Assembly (NCBI GenBank): GCA_028865235.1
Contig: CP114561.1
Span: 3,926,001-3,990,000 of the forward strand
DNA: 64,000 nucleotides
Direction: 5' to 3'
Source: Candidatus Manganitrophus sp.
Lineage (GTDB): Bacteria; Nitrospirota; Nitrospiria; SBBL01; Manganitrophaceae
The notes under the pieces are model-generated. The model saw only the letters and a program-made list of their open reading frames with translations. It did not search any database and was not told where the DNA came from. Positions 20,634 to 31,049 of the stretch are shown here, one piece after another (the stretch's first letter is position 1; every line of letters starts with the position of its first letter). A program made the position numbers and the translations under genes.

Positions 20634-23246
20634 ATGGCCCTTTTCATTTTCAAAATGATTTGGCGCGAAGCGCGCGGCTCCCTCCGGCATTTCCTCTCGT
20701 TTCTTTTCTCGATCGCCCTCGGAGTCGGGTCGATCGTGGCGGTCGGCATCATCGCGGCCAACCTGGAAGAGATGACCTTCCACGAGGCGCGCAATCTCCT
20801 CACGGCCGATCTGGAGGCGCGGTTAAGACAGCCGTTGTCGCCGGAGGGGGAGGCCGCGCTGACCGATTTGACCGGCCAAGGAATTCGTTTGGTCCGGATC
20901 ACCGAAATGATCGGCATGGCCGCCACCGACCCCTCCTCTCAGGAAGCGCCGCAAGGGTATCAATCGCAGCTCGTGGAGTTAAAGGCCGTCGAGCCGGGGT
21001 ATCCTTTCTACGGGCGGTTTGCCGTCGATCCGCCGGCCACCGACCCGTTTCAAGATCCCGAAGCGGCCTGGGTTCAGGAGGGGCTGTTGATTCGGCTTGG
21101 CCTTCAGGTGGGCGACCGGCTCAAGCTCGGGGAGGCCGCCTTCACGATCAAGGGGGTCATCCGGAGAGAGCCCGACCGGGCCGTCGGAACGTTTACCCTG
21201 GGGCCGCGTGTCATGTTGTCTCAGGAGGGATTGGCGCGGACGAAGCTGGTCCAGACCGGGAGCCGGATCACCCGGCGGATTCTCTTTCAGACCCCGGAGC
21301 CTTGGAGCGCCGACTCCCTCAAAACCGAATTAGAGGGGGAGGTGGAAGAGCGAATCGGTCCGGCTGAAGACCTACCGGGAGGCGCAGCCCCGTCTCGGGC
21401 GGTTTCTGGAGAACTTCACCACCTACCTCGGTCTTGTCGGTTTGATCACGCTAATGATCGGGGGGATCGCCGTGGCGAGCAACATCCATGCTTTTTTGAC
21501 CGAGCGGATCGGGACGATCGCCATTCTCAAATCGCTCGGGAGTCCCGCTTTCTCCGTCCTTCTGATCTATCTCCTCCTGTCTGCTTTTCTCGGGGCCGTC
21601 GGCAGCCTCCTCGGCGTCGGCCTGGGGGTGGCGATGTATCAATCGCTCCTCGGGCTTCTCACCCGATTTCTCCCCCCCGGCTTCGCTTTCGAGATCTCTT
21701 TCCTTCCGATTTTCCGGGGCGTGGCCATGGGGGTAGGAACAACCATCCTCTTCTCTCTCTGGCCGCTTCAAAAAGTCTGGCGGATCGCGCCGTCGCGGGT
21801 CTTCCGTCAGGAGGTGGAGTCTTTCGGAGAAAACGGGAGGCGGGAGGCGGAAGGGGGAAAAGATTGGAAAATTTCTTTGGCTTTTTCGCCTCCCGCCTCC
21901 CCCCTCCCCCCTCCCGTTCTTTCTCTCTTGCTTTATTGATCGTTCTCGGATGGGCCGGGCTCTCGATCTGGCAAGCGGGGTCGTGGCGATTGGGAAGCTG
22001 GGTGATCGGCGGGGTGGCGTCGGCGGTCGTTCTTCTGCTCGGGGCGACCTGGGGGGCATTACGATTGATCCGCATCTTCGGCCGTCCCCGGCCGCTGATT
22101 TTCCGCTACGGGATCGGCAACCTCACCCGCCCCGGACGGCAAATCATGACGGTGGTCCTTTCGATCGGGATCGGCGTGTTGATTCTCCTCACGCTGTTGC
22201 AGGTAGAGAAGAATCTCCTGGCCAATCTTCAGCAGAATATTCCGGAGGATGCGCCGAGTCTCTTTTTTATCGACCTGCAGCCCGACCAAATAGAGCCGTT
22301 CGAGACGATCATGGCGAAGTGGGATCTAAAAAAGCCGGTGGAGCTGACCCCACTGGTCCGGTCTCGGCTTTTCGATTTAAACGGCCAGAAGGTCTCCGAG
22401 ATTCAGGCCGAGGAGCGCCCCGACGGATGGTACTTCACCCGGGAGTATGTCCTGACCTACCAACGGGACCTTCCGAGGCACAATACGATCCGCAAAGGCG
22501 ACTGGTGGGAAGGCAGGAATCCAGACGGCGCGGTTGCCCGGATCTCGGCGGAGGCGGAGGCGGCGCGGCATCTCGGGATCGGGATCGGCTCGAAGGTCAC
22601 CTTCGACATCCAGGGGGTGCCGATTCAAGGAGAGATCACGAGCATCCGTGATGTCGATTGGGGAAGCCTCTCGACGAACTTCTTCTTCATCTTCGAGCCG
22701 GGGGCGCTCGATGGCGCGCCGATTACCTATGTGGCGACCGCAACGACGACCCCTGCGGAAGACCTTCCGATCCAGAACGCCGTCATCCGCGCCTTTCCGA
22801 ATGTCACCGTCATCCATCTGCGGGAGATCCTGGAGACGATCGCCGGAATCCTCAGAGAGATCACCCGGACGGTCCGGTTCATGGCCCTTTTCGGTTTTGC
22901 CGTCGGGCTGATCGTCCTCTCCGGCGCGATTGCGGCGACCCGTGCCCGCCGGCTTCACGAAATGACCCTCTTCAAAACCCTCGGGGCGACCCGGCCGACG
23001 CTGCTTGCGATCATGGCGGTGGAGTACGGCCTTCTCGGCCTTCTTGCCGCCGCCGTCGGCGGCCTCCTCTCGATCGCGCTTTCCTGGGGGATCGTCCACT
23101 TCTTTCTCGATCTGCCGTGGCGGTTTGATGGCGTCTCCCTTTTGCAAGGGGTGATCGCGACCCTTCTTCTGACCCTCCTGACCGGTTTCATGATGACCTA
23201 CCGGATCTTGGGACAAAAGCCGCTGGCGATTCTTCGCGCCGAGTAA
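20634..23246 (+). CDS. FtsX/YbbP-type ABC transporter permease with inserted palindromic element
   Basis: Large membrane subunit with two FtsX-type repeats. TM1 is near the N terminus (LSFLFSIALGVGSIVAVG) and a periplasmic domain follows to about 240. Helices in the first half read LGLVGLITLMIGGIAVAS and in the second half MALFGFAVGLIVLSGAI. It ends GFMMTYRILGQKPLAILRAE. A single frame appears open throughout, but bases about 21357-21930 are coding in another frame (FLENFTTYLGLVGLITLM onward). Indels therefore exist near 21350 and in the C runs at 21900-21912. Between the halves the frame reads through a palindromic element (21832-21918). The substrate is unknown; relatives handle lipids, lipoproteins or mechanotransmission. 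Confidence 0.86.
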   Translation: MALFIFKMIWREARGSLRHFLSFLFSIALGVGSIVAVGIIAANLEEMTFHEARNLLTADLEARLRQPLSPEGEAALTDLTGQGIRLVRITEMIGMAATDPSSQEAPQGYQSQLVELKAVEPGYPFYGRFAVDPPATDPFQDPEAAWVQEGLLIRLGLQVGDRLKLGEAAFTIKGVIRREPDRAVGTFTLGPRVMLSQEGLARTKLVQTGSRITRRILFQTPEPWSADSLKTELEGEVEERIGPAEDLPGGAAPSRAVSGELHHLPRSCRFDHANDRGDRRGEQHPCFFDRADRDDRHSQIARESRFLRPSDLSPPVCFSRGRRQPPRRRPGGGDVSIAPRASHPISPPRLRFRDLFPSDFPGRGHGGRNNHPLLSLAASKSLADRAVAGLPSGGGVFRRKREAGGGRGKRLENFFGFFASRLPPPPSRSFSLALLIVLGWAGLSIWQAGSWRLGSWVIGGVASAVVLLLGATWGALRLIRIFGRPRPLIFRYGIGNLTRPGRQIMTVVLSIGIGVLILLTLLQVEKNLLANLQQNIPEDAPSLFFIDLQPDQIEPFETIMAKWDLKKPVELTPLVRSRLFDLNGQKVSEIQAEERPDGWYFTREYVLTYQRDLPRHNTIRKGDWWEGRNPDGAVARISAEAEAARHLGIGIGSKVTFDIQGVPIQGEITSIRDVDWGSLSTNFFFIFEPGALDGAPITYVATATTTPAEDLPIQNAVIRAFPNVTVIHLREILETIAGILREITRTVRFMALFGFAVGLIVLSGAIAATRARRLHEMTLFKTLGATRPTLLAIMAVEYGLLGLLAAAVGGLLSIALSWGIVHFFLDLPWRFDGVSLLQGVIATLLLTLLTGFMMTYRILGQKPLAILRAE
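21832..21918. repeat. palindromic element inside the ABC permease gene
   Basis: The left arm starts AACGGGAGGCGGGAGGCGGA; the right arm ends in its near reverse complement (CGCCTCCCGCCTCC, then CCCTCCCGTT). The centre is AT-rich (GATTGGAAAATTTC). It is about 87 bases long and translated as a low-complexity linker (ENGRREAEGGKD, then SPPASPLPPP) between the two transmembrane halves. The same element family occupies the intergenic region at 8113-8214. It resembles in behaviour the palindromic elements of Rickettsia that insert in frame. Confidence 0.65.
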
Positions 23247-23353
23247 TTCCCCCTTCCCTATCATCCTATTGAATGACCCTCTTTAATGCCGTAGAATAAA
23301 TAAAGAGTTTCTCCATAACAACCATCAGCTCAGACACATCCGGGAATCGATGA

Positions 23354-26132
23354 ATGGATCGCGATCGGAAAGGCGTCCGAACGAGCAAGACCCAGTCAAA
23401 ATTAAAGAACCCCATCGAGAAAAATCGGATCGGCAAGCGCTCTCCGTCGAAAAAGGGGGGGAAGCGCCATTTGAATCGATCCATCTCCAGTGGAAGCGGT
23501 TCATTCAAGGGCTTCCACCCGAAGGGCCGCTGCGAAGTGTGATCCTGGAATCATGGCAGCGAAGCCGCGCCGACGGCATCGATCCACAGTTGTCTCGACT
23601 CTCTTCCGAGTCCGTTACAGAAGAAGATCTTCAATCTCGGCTTGACCTCAATCGAGAGCTGGTCGATATCGCCCCCTTCATCTGGATTGGATCTCCTCTT
23701 CATTGGCGCAGATCCTTCATGCCGTCTTTTTGGTCGATCGGGACGGCATCGTCCTTTATGCGGCCGGAAATGACGCTCGGATGCGGGAGTCGTTCCATGT
23801 GGTTCCGGGATATGATTGGTCCGAACGGAAAATGGGGACCAATGCGGTCGGAACGGCCCTGGCGGAGAACCAGGCGATGGCGGTCTCGGGGCCGGAGCAT
23901 TTTATTCAACTGTTTCATCATTATACCTGCACAGGGGTTCCGATTCATGCAAATGGCGAGGTTGTCGGCGCGATCGGCATCGGGACCCCCGTTGCGGACG
24001 GCAATCCGGAGCGGATGATCCTGACCTCCCACACGGCCTATGTCATCGAGCAAGAGCTGATGCATCGGCAGACCGCAAGCCAAGCGGAGTCGATCAAAGC
24101 CGAGGCGATGATGCTCCTGTCCAACTCGCTCGATTATAAAAACACGCTATCCATCATTGCACACCTGGTTGTCCCTCGGTTAGCCGATTGGTGCATCATC
24201 GATATTCTCGAAGAGAATCAGTTAATTGTTCGATGTGCGGTGGCGCATGCCGATCCTTCCAAAAGCACCCTCGCTCGCGACTTACAGCATCAACCCCTTC
24301 AGCCCGATGTCCCTTGTGGCGCTCCGCGGGTGATTCGGACCGGTCGATCGGAACTCTACCCGGAGATTTCCGAATCCCAAAAAGAGGCGGCTGCCTCGGA
24401 TGAAGCGCATTTGAATCTGATTCGGCGGATGAATGCCACGTCAGGCATGGTGGTGCCGATTCCGGGCCGCGGTCGGGTGTTGGGGGCGATTACCTTCCTC
24501 TCGGCAGAATCGGGCCGGCGTTATAACCGGGTCGATCTCGCACTCGCGGAGGATCTCGCCCGTCGCGCGGGGCTGGCGATTGAGAATGCACAGCTCTATC
24601 GCGCGGCCCAAGAGGAAATCGCGGAGCGAAAGCGGACCCAAGAGTCGCTGCGTCGAAGTGAGGAGCGGTTTCGCCAGGTGAGCGAGAGCGGCATCGTGAG
24701 CCTCGCCTTCTTCGATCTTTCGGGGCGAATCACCGAGGCCAATGACGCTTTCCTTAAGATGATCGACTTTACGCGGGAAGAACTCCTCCAAGGGAAAGTC
24801 CGTTGGGACCAATTAACCCCACCGGATTGGATGGAGCGGACACGGCAAGCGATCCAAGAATTTAAGACGCGAGGCCGGTGCACCCCCTATGAGAAAGAAT
24901 ATTTCCGAAAAGACGGCACCCGGTTCTGGGGTCTGTTCGGCGGCGCCATGCTTGAAAATGGAGCGGAGGGGGTTGCCTTTGTGGTCGATATTACCGAGCG
25001 CAAGCGGGCGGAGGCGGCGCTTCGGAACAGCCGGGAACAGCTCCAGACGATTCTCGATAATACGACCGCCGTGGTTTATCTGATGAGCATTGATCATCGG
25101 TTCATGATGGTCAACCAGCAATTTGAAAGGCTCTTTGATTTAAAGAAAGCAGAGGTGGGGGGCAAATCAGTCGATGACCTCTTCCCTAAAGAGGTGGCCG
25201 ATGCTTTCCGCGCCAATAATGAAAACGTGCTGGAAGCCGAACACGCTTTGGAATTTGAAGAGGAGGTTCCGCTGGCGGATGGCGTCCACGTTTACCTTTC
25301 CATTAAGGTTCCTCTCTTCGATCAAACCGGAAAACCGTATGCGATCTGCGGCATCTCCAGCGACATCACCGATCGGAAACGAATGGAGGAGACCCTCAAG
25401 CAAAAGACACGCGAGGCGGAGGAGGCGAGCCGGGCCAAGTCGCAGTTCGTTTCGATCATCTCGCATGAGTTGCGGACGCCGCTCAACGCCATCATCGGTT
25501 ACTCCGGTCTCCTGAAGCGTCCCGAATTTTCCGAACAGCCGGGCAAGCGGTCGGAGATGAACGACCGTATTTACTACAACGCCCACATTCTTCTGGAGCT
25601 GATCAACAATCTGCTGAATCTCAACCGGATGGAGGCGGGGCAGATGCCGGTAGATGCGGAGACGGTGTTTCTCGCCGATGTGGTCGGCGGCATTGTCGAG
25701 AATCTCAGATCGATGGGAGAGGAGAAGGGGCTGAAGGTGGCGTTCATCAATGAAGACGGTCCGTTGCCGATCCACTCCGACTCCAAGAAGATCGAGCAGA
25801 TCGTCACCAACCTCATCTCCAATGCCATTAAGTTTACCGATCACGGCTCGGTGACGGTGCGGCTGTCGGACCGCTCGGCCGAGCAACGGGCCGTCATCGA
25901 AGTCACCGACACCGGCATCGGCATCGGTGAAGGGGATCTTCCGCGTCTTTTTGAGCCGTTCTATCAGGCCGATCCTTCCGATACCCGATCCCATGAAGGA
26001 TCGGGGCTGGGGCTCTCCATTGTAAAGAGGTTCACTGAACTGCTCGGCGGAACGGTCCGGGTGGCGAGTACATTGGGGGTCGGAACGACCTTCACCCTCT
26101 CCCTTCCCTATGAACGGAAGCATCCAGCGTGA
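23354..26132 (+). CDS. histidine kinase with AcoR-type GAF, GAF and two PAS domains (frameshifted)
   Basis: Soluble sensor kinase of about 925 residues, with no membrane helix. The N-terminal part (VILESWQRSRADGIDP, then VPGYDWSERKMGTNAVGTAL and a TCTGVPI segment) is the GAF sensor typical of AcoR/DhaR-type sigma54 activators. A second GAF follows (NTLSIIAHLVVPRLADWCII), then two PAS domains (about 430-690), HisKA with phospho-His in SIISHELRTPLNAI, and HATPase (NAIKFTD, DTGIGIG, GSGLGLSIV). ATG 23354 (MDRD) matches the paralogue's start. A missing C near 23667-23673 and probably an indel in the A run near 23420 break the frame. No receiver is fused; the partner regulator is unknown. It duplicates the next gene. 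Confidence 0.85.
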
Positions 26133-26245
26133 CTCTCCGTGTTTTCCCTCCTCTTGAACCGTTATTCTCGCAGGCGTAAGATAGATATAATGAACCGGTT
26201 CCAATTGAAGAGATGAGCTTGGGTCAATCCCAGGCGGGGATGAAG

Positions 26246-28688
26246 ATGGATCGCGATTTAGAAAAGCTGCAATCAATGAAGAGCCCTCGAAGCCGCGAGA
26301 CCGCGGAGCAAGTGAGGAAAGGGATTGGAGAGCCTTTCCCTTCGGCGCGCATCAAGAGAGATCGAGAAAATCCCGTCCATAAACAGTGGAAACAATTTAT
26401 GGAAGGGGCCCCCCTGGAGGGGGGCGAAGCGTCATCCTGGAATCGTGGCAGCGATGTCGCGCCCACGGCGTCAATCCGGAGAAGGTTTTATTCCAACGTA
26501 TTGCGGAGGAGAACCTTCAGCGTCGACTCGACTCGAATCGTGAGCTGATCGAGATCGCCGCGCTCCATCTCGATTGGATCTCCTCGTCATGGACCCGTCT
26601 CCCGCACGTTTTGTTTTTGATCGACCGTGAGGGCATCGTCCTCTATGTGACGGGGAACGATCCCCCCCTTCGTGAAAAACTCCACCTGATTCCAGGTTAC
26701 GATTGGTCCGAGCGGCAGGTGGGGACCAACGGCGCCGGGACGGCCTTGTCCGCGGACCAGGCGGTCTCGATTATCGAGATGGAGCATTTCTCCCGGCCTT
26801 TTCATGCTTATACCTGCACCGGCGCGCCGATTCATCTGAATGGAAACGGCATCGGTGCGATCGGTTTCGGGACCCCCGGGGCCGACGACAATCCGGAGCG
26901 GGTGATCCTGACGGCGCACGCGGCCTATGTCATCGAACAGGAGCTGATGCATCGGCGCACCGCCCGGCAGGCGGAGTTGATGAAAGCCGAGGTGATGGCG
27001 CTCCTGGCCAACTCGCTCGATTACAAAACCACCCTCTCCAGCGTCGCACACCTGGTTGTCCCCCGTTTTGCCGACTGGTGCCTAATCGATATGGTCGAAG
27101 AGGAACAGTCGATCGTCCGCTTGGCCGTCGCGCAAGCCGATCCCTCTAAGAGCCTCCTTGCTCAAGAGCTGCAGCGTCAACGGCTCAATCAGAAGGTGGC
27201 CTTCGGCGCCCCGCAGGTGATACGGACCGGCCGGCCGGAACTCTACCCGGAGGTCTCCGATCCGCTCTTGCAGCAAGCCGCTTCGGATGAGAAGCATTTG
27301 GATTTGATCCGGCGGGTTCATTCGAAGTCGGTGATGGTGGTTCCGATCGCAGGCCGCGATCGGATTTTGGGCGCCATTACCTTCATCTCGGCGGAATCGG
27401 GGAGGCGATACAACCAGACCGATCTCGCCTTGGCGGAAGACCTCGCCCGCCGGGCCGCGCTGGCCATCGAGAACGCGCGACTCTACCGTGCCGCGCAAGA
27501 AGAAATTGCGGAGCGCAAGCGGGTGGAAGGGTCCCTGCGGCAGTCGGAAGAAAAATACCGCAACCTGTTCGAGACGATGGCGCAGGGGGTCGTCTATCAC
27601 AATGCTTGGGGAAAAATCATTTCGGTCAACCCGGCGGCGGAGCGGATTTTGGGGCTGACGTTGGATCAGATGCCGGGGAGGACCTCGTTTGATCTCTCCT
27701 GGCGCGCGATTCACGAGGACGGATCTCCCTTTCCGGAAGAAGGTCATCCCGCGGTGGTCGCGCTGAAGAGCGGAAAAGCGGTGCGAAATGTGGTGATGGG
27801 AATCTTTCATCCCCGGGAGGAGGCCTATCGTTGGATTAATATTAATGCCATCCCGCAGTTCCATCCGGGGGAAGAGAAACCCTATCAGGTTTATACCACT
27901 TTTGATGACATCACGGACCGAAAGCGGGGGAAGAGGTCCTCAAGCAAAAGACGCGGGAGGCCGAGGAGGCGAACCTGGCCAAATCGCACTTTGTCTCGAT
28001 TATCTCGCACGAGCTGCGGACGCCGCTCAACGCGATCATCGGCTACTCCGGCCTTCTGAAGCGTCCGAATGTCGCTGAAGATCCCGCGAAGGGAGCGGAA
28101 CGGATCGACCGGATCTACTACAATGCCCACATTCTGCTTGAACTGATTAATAATCTTCTGAACCTCAACCGGATGGAGGCGGGACAGATGCCGGTGGAGG
28201 CGGAGATGGTGTTCCTCGCCGATGTGGTCGGCGGGATTGTCGAAAATCTCAGATCGATGGGAGAGGAGAAAGGTTTGAAGGTGGCGTTCATCAATGAGGA
28301 CGGCCCGCTGCCGATTCACTCCGATTCGAAGAAGATCGAGCAGATCGTCACCAATTTGATCTCCAACGCCGTCAAGTTCACCGACCACGGCTCGGTGACG
28401 ATTCGGCTCTCGGATCTTTCGGCGGAACAGCGCGCTTGCATCGAAGTCTCCGATACCGGCATCGGAATCGGCGCGCCGGATCTGCCGCATCTCTTCGAGC
28501 CGTTCTACCAGGCCGATCCTTCCGATACCCGATCGTATGAAGGATCGGGGTTGGGGCTCTCCATCGTGAAAAAGTTCACCGAACTGCTCGGAGGGACCGT
28601 CCGGGTGGCCAGCGCATTGGGGGACGGGGCGACCTTCAAGGTGATCCTTCCTTATAAGATGCCCCACTTGAGATCGAAGGCCGCTTAA
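26246..28688 (+). CDS. paralogous histidine kinase with AcoR-type GAF, GAF and one PAS domain (frameshifted)
   Basis: Tandem paralogue of the preceding kinase. It has the same order: AcoR-type GAF (ILESWQRCRAHGVNPEK, PGYDWSERQVGTNGAGTAL), a second GAF (VAHLVVPRFADWCLIDM), a single PAS (about 430-560), HisKA with His in SIISHELRTPLNAI and HATPase (DTGIGIG, GSGLGLSIVKKF). It lacks one of the two PAS domains of its neighbour. The kinase halves are nearly identical at DNA level (around 25620-25870 versus 28150-28410), suggesting recent duplication or gene conversion. Two missing G bases break the frame, near 26418-26423 and 27926-27930. ATG 26246 gives MDRD as in the paralogue; upstream in-frame ATGs exist at 26213 and 26240. 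Confidence 0.85.
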
Positions 28689-28703
28689 GGTATCCTCTAC
28701 CGC

Positions 28704-30046
28704 ATGACTTCGAAACATCCCAACACGCCGCCGGGTCCGCCGGGAACGCCGCTGGTCGGGCAGCTTTTTCCTTTTCGACGCGATCCGATCGATTTCCTGA
28801 TGCGGCTTTCCCGCGAGTACGGGGATATCGCCCGCTTCAAGATCGGATCGCAAGAGCTGTTTCTTTTCAACCATCCCGACCTCATCAAAAACGTCTTGAC
28901 GGTCGATCACCGCAGTTTTATCAAGGGGCGGGGACTTCAGTGGGCGAAGCGCCTTTTGGGGGAGGGGCTTCTGACCAGCGAGGGGGAGTTCCACCGCCGC
29001 CAGCGGCGGATCGCGCAGCCGGCCTTTCACAGGCAACGGATCGGGGCTTACGGCGAGATGATGACCGGCTACGGCGTCCGGACGCGGGAGCGCTGGGAGG
29101 AGGAGAAACCGTTCGATGTCTTAAAGGAGATGATGCACCTGACGATGATGGTCGCGGCGAAGACCCTCTTCGATACCGAGGCCGAATCGGAGGCGAAGGA
29201 GATCGGGGAGGCGCTGTCGGTCTCGGTCGAATTTTTCAACCGGTTTACCCTTCCCTTCGCAGATCTCCTGGCGGAGCTGCCGGTGCCGAGCACCCTCAAA
29301 TTTCGAAAAGCAAAGCGCCGCCTGGATGAAACAGTCTACCGGATGATCGCCGAGCGGCGGGCGAGCGAGAAAGACAGGGGGATCTCCTCTCGATGCTCCT
29401 TCACGCCACCGACGAGGAAGGGGGGACCGGCGGGATGACCGACCGGCAGCTTCGGGATGAAGCGATGACGATCTTCCTGGCCGGACATGAGACAACCGCG
29501 AATGCGCTGACCTGGACCTGGTATCTGCTGTCGCAACATCCCGACGCGGAGGCGCGCCTGCACGCCGAGGTCGACGCGTTGGGAGGGCGGCTCCCGGCGA
29601 TCGACGATCTGCCGAAGTTGACCTATACCGAGAAGCTGCTGGCCGAATCGATGCGGCTATATCCCCCCGCCTGGCTGCTCGGTTATCGCGCGATCCGGGA
29701 TTACCCGGTCGGCCGGTATGTTATCCCGAAGGGGGGGATCGTCCTGATGAGCCAATATGTGATGCATCACGATCCCCGTTATTATCCAGATCCGTTCCGG
29801 TTCGACCCGGAGCGCTGGGAGCCGGCGGCGAAGGCAGTCCGTCCGAAGTTTTCGTATTTCCCTTTCGGCGGCGGCCCCCGCGTCTGCATCGGCGAATCGT
29901 TCGCCTGGATGGAGGGGATTCTCTTGATCGCAACGCTTGCCCAACGCTGGCGGCTGCGGTTGGTTCCGGGGCATCCGGTGGTTCTTCAACCGCTGATCAC
30001 ATTGCGGCCCAAGCATGGGATGATGATGACGGCGGAGCGGCGTTGA
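28704..30046 (+). CDS. cytochrome P450 (frameshifted)
   Basis: Soluble haem monooxygenase of about 447 residues. The proline-rich start is PPGPPGTPLVGQL. The I-helix oxygen motif is LAGHETTAN, the K-helix ExxR is in AESMRLYPP, and PERF-like FDPERW and the haem loop FPFGGGPRVCIGE with the axial Cys are all present. The break is in the G5 run near 29379-29383; one added G reads KDRGDLLSMLLHATDEEGG. No redox partner gene is adjacent. It resembles bacterial long-chain fatty-acid or sterol-type P450s, but the substrate cannot be told. It ends just before a cluster of GTAGGGGC repeats. Confidence 0.93.
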
Positions 30047-30069
30047 TTGGCGGGGTGGGTGGGTCGTCC

Positions 30070-30097
30070 GTAGGGGCGACGCATGCGTCGCCCCTAC
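30070..30097. repeat. GTAGGGGC-family perfect palindrome
   Basis: A 28-base perfect palindrome starting GTAGGGGCGACGCA, symmetric about 30083/30084. It is the most compact copy of the family and lies between the P450 and TrmJ genes. Confidence 0.85.
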
Positions 30098-30134
30098 ATC
30101 GATCGAAGCATTCGGACATGGCGTTTTATCTTTC

Positions 30135-30191
30135 GTAGGGGCGCCATTCATGGCGCCCTCGCGGGGTGGGCGTGATGAATCACGCCCCTAC
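30135..30191. repeat. GTAGGGGC-family composite repeat
   Basis: Starts GTAGGGGCGCCATTCATGGC and closes with TGATGAATCACGCCCCTAC. Each half is its own small palindrome, joined by TCGCGGGGT. The architecture is the same as the copy at 5930-6021. Confidence 0.8.
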
Positions 30192-30221
30192 ATAAACCAG
30201 GTCACAAACCGCAATAATAAA

Positions 30222-30251
30222 AGGGGCAGGCCCCCGCGCCTGCCCCTACAT
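30222..30251. repeat. GTAGGGGC-family repeat at the trmJ stop
   Basis: AGGGGCAGGCCCCC faces GCGCCTGCCCCTAC, an inverted repeat with arms of about 10 bases. On the minus strand it begins with GTAGGGGC and its TAG is the stop codon of the TrmJ-type gene. As a hairpin between convergent genes it could act as a terminator, although there is no long U tract. Confidence 0.75.
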
Positions 30252-31049
30252 TTTAGAATTCTTATCTTTTCTTTCTGCGGTCCAAAGCATCTGCCGGAAC
30301 ATCGCCCGTAACAGTTTCACCTCTTCCGAATCAACCTCCGCCCGCATCAAAATTTCCCTCAGCCTTCTTATCGTTTTTTTCTTTGCATGCGGTTTCAAAA
30401 AGCCGATTTCTTCCAGCGTCCGTTCCATCTCATGAAAGAAAGATTCCGTTTCGGCAACAGAGGCGATCCCTGGCGCGGGCCGGCCGTTCGGATCGGAGGA
30501 GGGAGAGGGGGGGAGGGAACTTGCCCGGTGGAGGGCGGCGGCGACCAGCAAGACCGCCTGAGCGAGATTCAGCGAGGAGAAACGGGGGCCGGTCGGGATG
30601 AAGGCCGTTCGGTGGCAGCGGGAGAGGGCTTCGTTGGAGAGGCCGGTCCCTTCCGGACCGAAGAGCAACGTGATCTTTTGATGCCCGGCCCGCTCCCAGA
30701 TCTCCGGGGCCAGGGTCTCGATCGATTCAACGCCGGCCCCTGTTCTCTTTCGCCCGCTGATGCCGATGACCCACTCCGTTTCGGAGAGGGCCGCGGAGAG
30801 ATCGGGGAAGAGCCCCGCTTCGTCGAGCACCTCGCGGGAGCGGTAGGCCATCCGGATCGATTCCTCGCCGCGCGGATCGGCCGGAGAGACGAGGGCCAAG
30901 CGGCTGAACCCCATGTTCTTCAGGGCGCGGGCCGCGCTCCCGATGTTGCCGGCGCTTTCGGGTAAGACAAGACAAAAGGTGATCCGATCGATGCGTGATG
31001 AAAGAGGGGGGCGCGCTGTCCACGATCGATTCAACCGGCCAGGTCGCAC
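30246..31049 (-). CDS. trmJ: TrmJ-type tRNA/rRNA 2'-O-methyltransferase (SpoU family)
   Basis: SPOUT-class methyltransferase, probably for ribose 32 of tRNA. The core from ITFCLVLPESAGNIGSAARA onward carries motif 1 (NIGSAARALKNMG), motif 2 (LLFGPEGTGLSNE) and motif 3 (SSLNLAQAVLLV). The C-terminal helical extension (EEIGFLKPHAKKKTIRRLRE) is typical of TrmJ. The start is uncertain: GTG 31049 is furthest upstream in frame, and it overlaps the end of the upstream kinase gene. The stop is the TAG of a GTAGGGGC repeat. It is last in the minus-strand signalling operon, probably by read-through. Confidence 0.88.
   Translation of the reverse strand: MRPGRLNRSWTARPPLSSRIDRITFCLVLPESAGNIGSAARALKNMGFSRLALVSPADPRGEESIRMAYRSREVLDEAGLFPDLSAALSETEWVIGISGRKRTGAGVESIETLAPEIWERAGHQKITLLFGPEGTGLSNEALSRCHRTAFIPTGPRFSSLNLAQAVLLVAAALHRASSLPPSPSSDPNGRPAPGIASVAETESFFHEMERTLEEIGFLKPHAKKKTIRRLREILMRAEVDSEEVKLLRAMFRQMLWTAERKDKNSKM

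Noticed and set aside
21357..21930. Continuous reading of the permease in one frame
   Set aside because: The translation here is Arg/His/Pro-rich nonsense, while another frame gives membrane helices typical of FtsX-type permeases. The continuity is accidental.
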